Assembly (NCBI GenBank): GCA_030429495.1
Contig: JAUIFH010000005.1
Location: forward strand, 62,001 to 126,000
DNA: 64,000 bases
Direction of reading: 5' to 3'
DNA from: Alphaproteobacteria bacterium
GTDB lineage: Bacteria > Pseudomonadota > Alphaproteobacteria > Rhodobacterales > Rhodobacteraceae
The notes below the pieces were generated by a model. It did not search any database and was not told where the DNA came from. It saw only the letters and a program-made list of their open reading frames with translations. Below are positions 1 through 8,702 of this stretch, in pieces. The position numbers and the translations under genes were made by a program. Numbering within the stretch: position 1 is the first letter of the stretch; each line of letters opens with the position of its first letter.

Positions 1-390
1 CAGGCGGCGGTCGGAAAGGCCGACATCATCGCCACGACGACGATGGCGACCGCCCCGGTCGTGCTGGGTGCATGGCTCCGCCCCGGAACCCACTTGGACC
101 TGATCGGCGCCTACCGCCCGGACATGCGCGAGACCGACAGCGAAACCTTCGCCCGCGCGCGCGCCTTCGTCGATGCCCGCGCCACGACGATCCACCACAT
201 CGGCGAGGTCATGGACCCGATCGCCGACGGCACGATTGCCGAAAGCGATATTCAGGGTGATTTCTACGACCTCGGCTCAGCCGCCTTCACCCGCCGCACG
301 GCCGAGGAGATCACGCTGTGCAAGAATGGCGGCGGCGCCCATCTGGACCTCATGACCGCGCGCTATGTGCTGAGCGCGGCGAAAGCCTGA
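1..390 (+). CDS. Ornithine cyclodeaminase / mu-crystallin family protein (3' part)
   Basis: The frame is open from base 1, so this is the last 129 codons of a gene that begins before the window. Members of this NAD(P)-dependent family act as ornithine cyclodeaminase, alanine dehydrogenase or ketimine/pyrroline-carboxylate reductase. What is visible is the second half of the Rossmann domain (TTTMATAPVV), the family signature LRPGTHLDLIGAYRPDMRE, and the C-terminal segment ITLCKNGGGAHLDL, which matches the usual ITLFKS-G-A-DL block. Substrate cannot be read from this part. The gene ends 39 bp before the convergent MFS gene. Confidence 0.85.
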   Translation, partial: QAAVGKADIIATTTMATAPVVLGAWLRPGTHLDLIGAYRPDMRETDSETFARARAFVDARATTIHHIGEVMDPIADGTIAESDIQGDFYDLGSAAFTRRTAEEITLCKNGGGAHLDLMTARYVLSAAKA

Positions 391-429
391 TCGCCTCGGC
401 CGGTTTCCCGGCCTGACAGGCCGCCGCCC

Positions 430-1668
430 TTACGCCGGCCGGGCCTCAAGCGACCGCTCGTTCACCGGCAGGTGCACGAGCGCCGAGAACGCCCCGACCG
501 CCACCCCGATCCACCAGACGGCGGTATAGCTTCCGTAGGCATCGTACATGCGCCCGCCCAGCCAGACACCGACAAAGCTGCCCAACTGGTGCGAGAAGAA
601 GACGATGCCATAAAGCGTCCCCATGTAGCGCAGCCCGTAGATATGCGCGACAAGGCCCGAGGTCAGCGGCACTGTGGCAAGCCACAGCGCCCCCATTGAG
701 ACGGAAAACAGGATCACCGTCGCGGGGGTCATCGGCGTCATGATGAAGGCGGCGGCGACAAAGGTCCGTGCAGCATAGATCGAGGCCAGAAGGTATTTCT
801 TGGAGAACCGGTTGCCGAGCCAGCCTGCCGTGATCGTGCCCACGATATTCGCCAGCCCGATAAGCGAGATGGCGACCGCGCCCAACGCCGACGTCGTCGA
901 AACCCCGAGCGATGCCAAGGTCCCCGATGGGTCGATCGCCCCGCACATCTCGGTCACGAAGGCCGGGAAATGGGCGGTGATGAAGGCGAGCTGATAGCCG
1001 CAGGAGAAGAAGCCAAGAAAGATCAGCGCGAAGGACGGGTCGCGGAACGCCTTTATGAGCACCTCGCCCATGCTTTCTTCCAGTTCCGCCTTTGTGGCCG
1101 GCACCGGGGCCCGCATCATCGGCAGGACGAGCAGAGCGGACAGGATCACCCCGGCGAAGATAAGGAACACCGTCTGCCACGGGAAGTAGCCCAGAAGCGC
1201 CTCGGCAACCGGCGCGCCGAAGACCTGCCCGGCCGACCCCGCGGCCGTCGCGATGCCAAGCGCAAGCGAACGGTTCTCGGCGCTCGCGGCACGCCCGACC
1301 ACGGCGAGGATGACGCCAAAACCCGTCCCGGCGATGCCGAACCCGACAAGGATTTCCAGCAGTTGGTGCTGCCCCGGCGTCATCGCGTAGGACGACAACA
1401 CCAAGCCCGCCGCATAGGACAACGCCCCAAGGATGATCGCCCGCCGGTCGCCGAAGCGTTCCGCGAACGCTCCGAACAGGGGCTGCCCGATGCCCCAGGC
1501 AAGGTTCTGGATCGCGATGGCGAAGCTGAACTCGGCCCGCGGCCAGCCGAACTCCTCGGCGATCGGAATCTGGAACACCCCGAAGCTCGCCCGGATCGCG
1601 AATCCGAGCATGATGACAACGCATCCGGCGATCAGGACCGGAGTGAATAATGGGGCGCGGGTCTGCAT
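430..1668 (-). CDS. MFS transporter
   Basis: A 412-residue polytopic inner-membrane protein with about 12 hydrophobic segments and the layout of a major facilitator. The N-terminal half has LAWGIGQPLFGAFAERFGDRR, whose GxxxxRxGxRR-like loop 2 is the classic MFS motif. The start is ATG at 1668 because CAGGAG lies 6 bases upstream; an in-frame ATG further out (1719) has no ribosome binding site and would add a non-hydrophobic leader. The C-terminus keeps the second-half motif GWLGNRFSKK. Substrate unknown; the overall look resembles oxalate/formate- or monocarboxylate-type MFS carriers, but that is only inference. Confidence 0.85.
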   Translation of the reverse strand: MQTRAPLFTPVLIAGCVVIMLGFAIRASFGVFQIPIAEEFGWPRAEFSFAIAIQNLAWGIGQPLFGAFAERFGDRRAIILGALSYAAGLVLSSYAMTPGQHQLLEILVGFGIAGTGFGVILAVVGRAASAENRSLALGIATAAGSAGQVFGAPVAEALLGYFPWQTVFLIFAGVILSALLVLPMMRAPVPATKAELEESMGEVLIKAFRDPSFALIFLGFFSCGYQLAFITAHFPAFVTEMCGAIDPSGTLASLGVSTTSALGAVAISLIGLANIVGTITAGWLGNRFSKKYLLASIYAARTFVAAAFIMTPMTPATVILFSVSMGALWLATVPLTSGLVAHIYGLRYMGTLYGIVFFSHQLGSFVGVWLGGRMYDAYGSYTAVWWIGVAVGAFSALVHLPVNERSLEARPA

Positions 1669-1815
1669 GAAAACTCCTGTTCGGAGACCGAGATTGACCG
1701 CGCACCGTGCGGCAGTCAAATCCGCAATTGTGATCGCGACAATTCCGGTCCGGCATGGAACCGGAAACAGCGCGCCGGCCCTTCCCCTCTTCGCACCGGC
1801 GGGCTATCGAAATGC

Positions 1816-2898
1816 ATGGCCGAGACACTGACCCAGATCTACGACCGCATGACCCATGAAGGCGGGTTGAAGCAGGACGCCGCCCAGCGTGCGCTGCTGC
1901 CCGACCTGCAGCGCATCCGCGAAGGGCTGGAGGCCGGAAACGGCAGGAAGAAGGGGCTGCTCGGCGGTCTTTTCGCGAAACCCGCCGAAGGCGTGAAGGG
2001 CCTGTACCTCTGGGGCGGCGTCGGGCGTGGCAAGTCCATGCTCATGGACCTCTTCCACGCCAATGTCGCGATCGAGGCCAAGCGCCGCGTCCATTTCCAC
2101 GCCTTCATGCAGGAGGTGCAGGCGGCCCTTCACGAGGCTCGCAAGACCGGTGTGGATGACGCCATCCGCCCCGTGGCGGAGGCCATCGCCGACGACCTGC
2201 GGCTTTTGTCCTTCGATGAGATGCAGATCACCGATATCGCCGACGCGATGATCGTTGGACGGTTGTTCCAGATGCTCTTCGATCGCGGCGTCACGGTGGT
2301 GACGACCTCGAACCGGGTGCCTGATGACCTTTACAAGGATGGCCTGAACCGCCAGCTGTTCCTGCCTTTCATCGGGCTCCTGAAGGACCGCCTCGACATT
2401 CGCGAGATCGAAAGCGAGACGGACTATCGCCAGCACCGGCTGGAAGGCGCGCAGGTCTATTTCACGCCCGCGGGCGCGAAGGCCGAAGCCGCGCTGTCCA
2501 AGATCTGGATGGAACTGACCGGCGGCGGCGGCGACGCGGAACTGCGGCTGACGGTCAAGGGCCGCGAGGTGGTGCTGCCCGACTATCACGCCGGCGTCGC
2601 CCGCGCCTCGTTCTGGGACCTCTGCGGTCGCCCCCTCGGCCCGGCCGACTACCTCGCCGTCGCAGGCGCCGTGCGCGTCCTGATCCTGCGCGACATTCCG
2701 CATCTGTCAGCGGAGAACTACAACGAGGCCAAGCGCTTCGTGACGCTCATCGACGCCCTCTACGAGGGGAAGGTGCGGCTCATCTGCTCCGCCGCCGATC
2801 AGCCGGAACGGCTCTATGTCGAAGGCGCCGGCAGTTTCGAATTCGAGCGCACGGCAAGCCGCCTGCGCGAGATGCAGGGCGCAGACTGGGGGAAGTAA
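1816..2898 (+). CDS. zapE: Cell division protein ZapE (AFG1-family ATPase)
   Basis: A 360-residue cytoplasmic P-loop ATPase of the AFG1/ZapE family, which in E. coli associates with the Z-ring and in mitochondria with protein quality control. Walker A is GGVGRGKS at residues 67-74, and Walker B is LLSFDEMQITD near residue 135. The family-typical TSNRVPDDLYKDGLNR (sensor I region) and RFVTLIDALYE blocks follow. Length is normal for the family. In many Rhodobacterales zapE sits next to mdh; here it does not. It stands alone, with a divergent MFS gene upstream and a convergent gene downstream. Confidence 0.93.
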   Translation: MAETLTQIYDRMTHEGGLKQDAAQRALLPDLQRIREGLEAGNGRKKGLLGGLFAKPAEGVKGLYLWGGVGRGKSMLMDLFHANVAIEAKRRVHFHAFMQEVQAALHEARKTGVDDAIRPVAEAIADDLRLLSFDEMQITDIADAMIVGRLFQMLFDRGVTVVTTSNRVPDDLYKDGLNRQLFLPFIGLLKDRLDIREIESETDYRQHRLEGAQVYFTPAGAKAEAALSKIWMELTGGGGDAELRLTVKGREVVLPDYHAGVARASFWDLCGRPLGPADYLAVAGAVRVLILRDIPHLSAENYNEAKRFVTLIDALYEGKVRLICSAADQPERLYVEGAGSFEFERTASRLREMQGADWGK

Positions 2899-2998
2899 GC
2901 GCGTCGTCCGACAAGGCAGGTGTCGAACCGGAGTCGACCGGCCTGTCTCCTGACGGGACGGCCCCACGCCAGTTGGGGGCCGCCTCGTTGCTGTTCGG

Positions 2999-3745
2999 TC
3001 AGTCGATCCGGCCGGGAAGACTGAGATCGCCAGAGGCGATGTCGAACACGTCGGTCACACAGAGCAGTGGCGCGTGGATACTTTCGTTGACGCGGAGCGC
3101 CGAGGTCACGCCGTCGTATGAGACGCCGCCGAAATCTGCGGAAACCTCGGCTTCGATGATGACCTCAGGCCCGTCGAAGACCGGTACAAATCCGGGGCTG
3201 TCGATCAGCAGCGGCAAGCCGGGCCATGTCGCGGGCAGCGCGGGCTGCGCCCCTTCCGGTATGTCACGCACTGCAAGCGCGCCGGGGCCGCATGCTTCGG
3301 TCGGCGCCAGCACCACCCAGTGGCTGTGCCAGACTCCGCCGTCATTGGCCTTATCGCCATCGGCGTTTTCGTCATAAAGCGGCGTGTCGTCGAAATCGGG
3401 GTGGTTCGTCGCCGCCATCGCAAGAATACCGGCGCCTGCATCGAACCCGACCGTCGCGGGGTCGAGTGAGGTCGGCCAGACATAGGACCAGACCGGCGCG
3501 CCGGCCAGTTGCCCGGCTGGCTGAGGCACGGCATCGCCCGCGATCCCGCTGGTGGTCATGTGGAAGACCACCCTACCGCCGGTCCGGTGCACATGTGCCG
3601 CGATGATGTCGAACGCAGCCGTCTTCGCGCCGTCGGCCGGTGAGAGGATTGCGCCGCCCTGATTGACTGCTTGGTCATGGGTGCCGCCGGCGGCGGCCGT
3701 ACCGGCCGCGACGATGGCCACGAGAGAGGCAAGATGGATCTGCAT
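2999..3745 (-). CDS. Secreted protein of unknown function, MarR-divergent
   Basis: I do not recognise a named family. The 248-residue product has an N-terminal signal peptide (MQIHLASLVAIVAAGTAAAGG) and no later membrane segment, so it should be periplasmic or secreted. Histidine-bearing stretches (AAHVHRTGGRVVFHMTTSG, GVWHSHWVVL) and an Asp/Asn-rich turn (YDENADGDKANDGG) could bind metal, but this is inference. It is transcribed divergently from the MarR-type gene at 3829 across an 83-bp gap holding a strong inverted repeat, so it is probably that regulator's target. The start at 3745 is preceded by AGGAGAA. Confidence 0.75.
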   Translation of the reverse strand: MQIHLASLVAIVAAGTAAAGGTHDQAVNQGGAILSPADGAKTAAFDIIAAHVHRTGGRVVFHMTTSGIAGDAVPQPAGQLAGAPVWSYVWPTSLDPATVGFDAGAGILAMAATNHPDFDDTPLYDENADGDKANDGGVWHSHWVVLAPTEACGPGALAVRDIPEGAQPALPATWPGLPLLIDSPGFVPVFDGPEVIIEAEVSADFGGVSYDGVTSALRVNESIHAPLLCVTDVFDIASGDLSLPGRID

Positions 3746-3777
3746 GAGAGTTCTCCTTCTGATGCCGGGATTTTTAG

Positions 3778-3818
3778 TAGCGAGTCGCTATTATTGCAAG
3801 AATTATTTCGACTCGCTA
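3778..3818. promoter_or_regulatory. Probable operator for the MarR-type regulator
   Basis: The AT-rich gap between the divergent genes contains TAGCGAGTCGCTA (3778-3790), a perfect palindrome apart from its central base. A second site, CGACTCGCTA (3809-3818), repeats the same core in inverted orientation. The second site ends only 10 bp before the regulator's ATG. The paired sites could therefore repress both the regulator and the secreted-protein gene. The arrangement is seen directly; regulation is inferred from the usual behaviour of MarR proteins. Confidence 0.7.
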
Positions 3819-3828
3819 TATATGATGC

Positions 3829-4377
3829 ATGCCTGAAGCCCCTTCCTTCCGCGTTCTCGACCTGCTCGATCGCCTCTGCCGGGTGCTCGCGTCCGAGAAC
3901 CGGTCCGACACACTCAACTCCGCGCAGCACGCCGCGCTGGCCTACCTCGCGCGGGCGAACAGGTTTTCGCGCTCGCCTTCGCATGTCGCAGACTATCTGT
4001 GCACGACGCGGGGCACGGCGTCGCAGACGCTGAAATCGCTCGAGGCCAAAGGGCTGATCGAAAAGGCGGCAATCGCGGACGACCGGCGGAGCATCGCCTA
4101 CGAGGTCACCGAAACCGGTCGGGAAAGCCTGCGCGGACCTGACGGAATCGCCGCCGCGATCGACCGGGTGAAGGAAGCCCGCAGCGAACGGTTCGGGGAC
4201 ACGTTGGCGGCGGTTCTGGCGGAACGGCTGAAGGACGGCGGCTTCCGGTCATTCGGGATATGCCGCACCTGCCGCTACCACCAACAGCAATCAGGACGGC
4301 GGCATTGCGGCCTTCTGAACCTCGATCTTCAGGACGATGAGGCCGGCCAGCTCTGCCATGAGCACGTCGCGGCCTGA
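3829..4377 (+). CDS. MarR-family regulator with C-terminal Cys cluster
   Basis: A 182-residue winged-helix regulator. Residues 30-105 carry the MarR core: NSAQHAALAYLARANRF, the recognition helix region CTTRGTASQTLKSLEAKGLIEK, and the wing DDRRSIAYEVTETGR. The ordinary MarR C-terminal dimer helix is followed by an extra tail with Cys145, Cys148, Cys160 and Cys176 (CRTC, HC-GLL, LCHEH), which looks like a metal or Fe-S binding site. No domain name is assigned to that tail. It sits divergently from a secreted protein gene and has an operator just before its own start, so autoregulation is likely. Confidence 0.85.
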   Translation: MPEAPSFRVLDLLDRLCRVLASENRSDTLNSAQHAALAYLARANRFSRSPSHVADYLCTTRGTASQTLKSLEAKGLIEKAAIADDRRSIAYEVTETGRESLRGPDGIAAAIDRVKEARSERFGDTLAAVLAERLKDGGFRSFGICRTCRYHQQQSGRRHCGLLNLDLQDDEAGQLCHEHVAA

Positions 4378-4390
4378 CAGCCTGCCCGGG

Positions 4391-4424
4391 TGAAAAAGAG
4401 GCAAGGCGAATCAATGCCTTGCCC
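4391..4424 (-). terminator. Rho-independent terminator of frmA
   Basis: On the minus strand GGCAAGGC and GCCTTGCC (4400-4407 and 4416-4423) form an 8-bp stem with an 8-base loop, followed by TCTTTTTC. It lies 38 bp beyond the frmA stop codon and also faces the end of the MarR gene. Confidence 0.7.
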
Positions 4425-4461
4425 CTCACTTCACGTTACACGACGGCCTTGTGGGCCGTGC

Positions 4462-5589
<1,128 letters not shown>

Positions 5590-5765
5590 CTCTCGTCCTC
5601 CCGTCGTTCGCACCGTTTTCCGGCACGTCGTTTTCCAGCTTTTGAGGAAAGTATAGGCGGCGGGGGCAGTCCGAAGAATTTAGACCTTAGTGTGTAGATC
5701 GCCGCCTTGGGCCGAAGGCCGGGAACGGACTATACTGCAACCGGGATGGATCAGCGGAGGTTCCG

Positions 5766-6374
5766 ATGACGACAGCAACGCGGGCGGGCGGACTGGCGCT
5801 TTGCCTCCTCCTCGTCGCGCCGGATGTGATGGCTGCGGGAAACACCGATCCCGACTGGCCCTGCATCCAGCGCCGGACCGGCGCGCTCTCGGCCGGCGTG
5901 ATGTGGCCGCACCCGCTCGATCCCGGAATGGAATTGCCGATGGGTGGCAATGATGTCGCGGCAAAGCTCGCACTCCGCCGGGTGACAGAGGCCGAGGCGG
6001 AAGACGCGCTCGGCTCATACCTCGCAGATCATCCCGGCCTTGGCGTCGATGCGCTCGGCGCGATCTTCCTTGCCGCCTTCGCGCGGATCGACCGCGACCG
6101 CAACCGGGTTCTCGACGGGATCGCGCGCTATGCCCACAAGCAGGCCGCGCTGGCCGACCGGATCGACGCCGCACATGCGGAGATGGCCGCGCTCGGCGCC
6201 GCCAAGGAGCCGGATTTCGACCGGATGGACGTTCTCGAGGAACAGATCGACTGGGACGAGCGCATCTATCGCGACCGGGAACGTGCGCTCACCTATGTCT
6301 GCGAGACGCCGGTCCTTCTGGAAAAACGCGCCTATCGCGTGGCCCAGATGCTGCTCGCCCGGGTGCCGGAATAG
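5766..6374 (+). CDS. Exported protein of unknown function in the quinoprotein block
   Basis: A 202-residue protein with a clear signal peptide (TRAGGLALCLLLVAPDVMA then AG) and no membrane anchor. After the signal it is rich in charged helices (TEAEAEDALGSYL, DRIDAAHAEMAAL, DRMDVLEEQIDWDERIY) with two cysteines (CIQRR near residue 39, CETPV near 180) that could form a disulfide. No known family was recognised. It has a good GGAGG site before ATG 5766 and ends three bases before the convergent relay hydrolase gene. Location beside frmA and the SoxYZ-like carrier suggests a periplasmic role in alcohol or aldehyde oxidation. Confidence 0.75.
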   Translation: MTTATRAGGLALCLLLVAPDVMAAGNTDPDWPCIQRRTGALSAGVMWPHPLDPGMELPMGGNDVAAKLALRRVTEAEAEDALGSYLADHPGLGVDALGAIFLAAFARIDRDRNRVLDGIARYAHKQAALADRIDAAHAEMAALGAAKEPDFDRMDVLEEQIDWDERIYRDRERALTYVCETPVLLEKRAYRVAQMLLARVPE

Positions 6375-6377
6375 CCG

Positions 6378-7409
6378 TCATTCCCATTCCAGCTCCGTAT
6401 AGGCCGTTGTCGCGTTGCGCGCGTTGAACAGGTCGAACAGCCGCCAGTTCGCCGCCTCGCCCCGCCCGATCTCGCGCGCGGCGGCAGAAAGCGGCTGCCC
6501 CGCCGCGAGCGCCGCGCGGGTATCTGCGGCAAGCGTATCGAGATAGCGCCGGAGCGGCTCCGCACCCTCTGGCCAGGGCAAAACCGGCCCGCCATGCCCC
6601 GGCACCATGAGCGACGCGGACTCTTCGGCCATCGCCGCCAGCACCGCCTGCCAGCCCTTCAGCGACCCGTCCAGCGCCGGGGCGTGGTCGTGAAAGACAA
6701 GGTCGCCCGCGAACAGGACGCCGGCACCGGTATCGAAGACCGTGAGGTCGGTCGCGGTATGCGCCGTCGGCCTGGGCGTGATCCGCAAGACCCGCCCGCC
6801 AAGGTCAAGTGTCTCGACAGCCGTCACCTCGCGATCCGGCGGAACGATCTCCGTACCGAGAAACCCTTCCGCACCGATCAGGGCAGAAAAGCCTTCACGA
6901 TAGCTTTCGTCGCGCTCGGCCAGCGCCCTGCCCAGTCCCGCCCGTCCAATGATCCCGGCCCCAGCCTCGCGAAACACGGCGGCGCCGAAGACATGGTCGG
7001 GGTGCATATGGGTGAGGATCAGCGCCACGATTGGCAGATCGGTCCGCTCCCGGATTGCCAGATAGGCGGCCTCGCCCACCGCGCGGGACCCGCCGGCATC
7101 GATCACCGCGACCGAGTGGGACCCGACGACGAAGGCGATATTCGCGACGTCGCCAAGATTGTCCGGCCCGGCCTCGGCCACCGCGCCGAGATGGACGAAG
7201 ACACCCGGCACGACCTCGTCGAAGGCGAGACCTGTTTCGGGACGCGGGGCGCAGAAGGCTGCGCCGGTCTGGCCGGAGAGCACGGAGGGCGGATCGCGGG
7301 CGATCGCATCGGCGCAGGCGGCCTCGGTCGCGGCATCCCAGCCGGGCCGCAGGGCGGTCCTGCAGGGCTCCGTCCCGTCGAGGCAGAGCATCACGAAGGC
7401 TTCGAACAT
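6378..7409 (-). CDS. Quinoprotein relay system metallohydrolase (MBL fold, SoxH-like)
   Basis: A 343-residue metallo-beta-lactamase-fold protein. The zinc motif LTHMHPDHVFGA (HxHxDH) is followed by TAHTATDLTVFD, AGDLVFHDHAPALDG and PGHGGPV, giving the complete dinuclear metal site. The architecture, with a ~90-residue Cys-containing N-terminal part before VVPGVFVHLG, fits the SoxH-related proteins encoded with PQQ dehydrogenases (quinoprotein relay metallohydrolase 2 type). The start at ATG 7409 was preferred to an upstream ATG (7472) because the latter would add a basic stretch. It is divergent from the SoxYZ-like carrier. The true substrate of this family is not established. Confidence 0.85.
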   Translation of the reverse strand: MFEAFVMLCLDGTEPCRTALRPGWDAATEAACADAIARDPPSVLSGQTGAAFCAPRPETGLAFDEVVPGVFVHLGAVAEAGPDNLGDVANIAFVVGSHSVAVIDAGGSRAVGEAAYLAIRERTDLPIVALILTHMHPDHVFGAAVFREAGAGIIGRAGLGRALAERDESYREGFSALIGAEGFLGTEIVPPDREVTAVETLDLGGRVLRITPRPTAHTATDLTVFDTGAGVLFAGDLVFHDHAPALDGSLKGWQAVLAAMAEESASLMVPGHGGPVLPWPEGAEPLRRYLDTLAADTRAALAAGQPLSAAAREIGRGEAANWRLFDLFNARNATTAYTELEWE

Positions 7410-7519
7410 CGGCCGATCCTGCCCCCAACACCGCCGCCCCGCCACCAATCCGAAAGGCGCAGTATGGCGCAAAGCAGGTCTGTGCTATGATGCCATCGCC
7501 CAACCATCGGAGTGGACGG

Positions 7520-8320
7520 ATGAAACATGTCCTGACGGGCCTATGCTTTGCCCTATTCGCCCCGGCCGTGATTGCGGCCGAAAACCCGCTGACGGACAGC
7601 CCGACCTGGGACGCGATCCGCGTCGACATCGCCGGCGAGGCCGTGTTGCAGGACGGCGGCACGCTCTTGTCGATGGACGCCCCCTACAGGGCCGAAGACG
7701 CGGCGACCGTGCCGGTTGTCCTTGAACAGACGGACACGGCGCAGGAGATCACCGGGCTGACGCTCGTCGTCGACGAAAACCCCGCCCCGGTCGCGGGCAC
7801 CTTCCGCTTCGGCGAGGCGATGCACCCGCTGAAGCTCGAACTCAGGGTGCGGGTGAACCAGTATTCCAACCTCCGCGCCATCGCAGAGACTCCCGGGGGC
7901 AGCTTCATGACCGGACGGTTCGTCAAGGCCTCGGGCGGGTGTTCGGCGCCCGCCGGCAAGGACCCCGCCGCGGCGCTGGCGGACATGGGCGCGATGCGCC
8001 TGAAGCTGTTCGGCGCAGAGCAGCCGCTGCAATCCGGCCAGCGGCGCGAGGCGCAGGTCATGATCCGGCATCCGAACTATTCCGGCCTGCAACGCGACCA
8101 GATCACGCAATTGTTCATCCCGGCCCACTTCATCCATGAACTGGAAATCCGCCAGGGGGATGAGCTTCTCTTCTCGATGGAGGGCGGCATCTCGATTTCG
8201 GAGAACCCGGTCTTCCGTTTCGACTACACCGACAACGGCGCGCCCGTGCTTCATGTCCATGCCGTCGATACCGACGGCAACGTCTTCGACCAGACCCTTC
8301 CCAAGGAGCCGCCGGCCTGA
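7520..8320 (+). CDS. Quinoprotein dehydrogenase-associated SoxYZ-like carrier
   Basis: A 266-residue exported protein with signal peptide (KHVLTGLCFALFAPAVIA-AEN). The first half resembles SoxY and includes GGCSAP, whose Cys141 corresponds to the carrier cysteine of SoxY; the second half resembles SoxZ (VMIRHPNYSG, FIPAHFIHELEI, ISENPVFRFDY). Such SoxY-SoxZ fusions are found beside PQQ-dependent alcohol dehydrogenases and are proposed to relay intermediates or electrons in the periplasm. It is divergent from the SoxH-like gene, and the two probably share regulation. No quinoprotein dehydrogenase lies within the window. Confidence 0.9.
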   Translation: MKHVLTGLCFALFAPAVIAAENPLTDSPTWDAIRVDIAGEAVLQDGGTLLSMDAPYRAEDAATVPVVLEQTDTAQEITGLTLVVDENPAPVAGTFRFGEAMHPLKLELRVRVNQYSNLRAIAETPGGSFMTGRFVKASGGCSAPAGKDPAAALADMGAMRLKLFGAEQPLQSGQRREAQVMIRHPNYSGLQRDQITQLFIPAHFIHELEIRQGDELLFSMEGGISISENPVFRFDYTDNGAPVLHVHAVDTDGNVFDQTLPKEPPA

Positions 8321-8326
8321 AGAGGG

Positions 8327-8692
8327 TCAGAAGCAGACCATCTCGGCCTCGGCCTGCGCCCGGCGCAGATGCGCGACGCTCTCTGTCGCCACGGCCATCG
8401 TCTTGAACATCGAGAGCTGTTCGCCCGATCCCAATTGCAGGGCAAGGACTGTTTCGGCCTCGACATAGGCGTCATAGGGCAGGATCGCCGCGATCGCGTC
8501 GATGGAACAGGCACAGCGGCCGAGAGTAATCCGGTCCTGCCCATTCGCCGCCATGCAGCCAAAGACGTAGTCCGCGCGTGCCTCGGTCGGGTAATCGTTG
8601 AGTCTTTCGGCCATGTCCTGCGCGACGGTTGTGGCCGGCCCAAGACCCAGCAGGGCCGCCACTGTGACCACCATCCTTGTCGCTCGATCCAT
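8327..8692 (-). CDS. Small exported Cys-rich protein next to the C1 regulator genes
   Basis: A 121-residue protein with a signal peptide (RMVVTVAALLGLGPATTVA) and mature cysteines in YVFGCMAANG and LGRCACSIDAIAAILPYD plus a C-terminal VCF. Four cysteines in an exported protein suggest disulfides. Proteins with this CMAANG / CSIDAIA pattern occur in methanol/quinoprotein clusters of Rhodobacterales, from my recollection. ATG 8692 was chosen because GAGGAGG sits just before it. It follows the hybrid kinase on the same strand by 10 bp, so it is likely the last gene of that operon. Confidence 0.75.
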   Translation of the reverse strand: MDRATRMVVTVAALLGLGPATTVAQDMAERLNDYPTEARADYVFGCMAANGQDRITLGRCACSIDAIAAILPYDAYVEAETVLALQLGSGEQLSMFKTMAVATESVAHLRRAQAEAEMVCF

Positions 8693-8702
8693 CCCATCCT
8701 CC

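Noticed and set aside
446-1828. 460-codon minus frame overlapping the MFS gene
   Set aside because: Shifted-frame shadow of the MFS gene, Arg-rich and without membrane helices.
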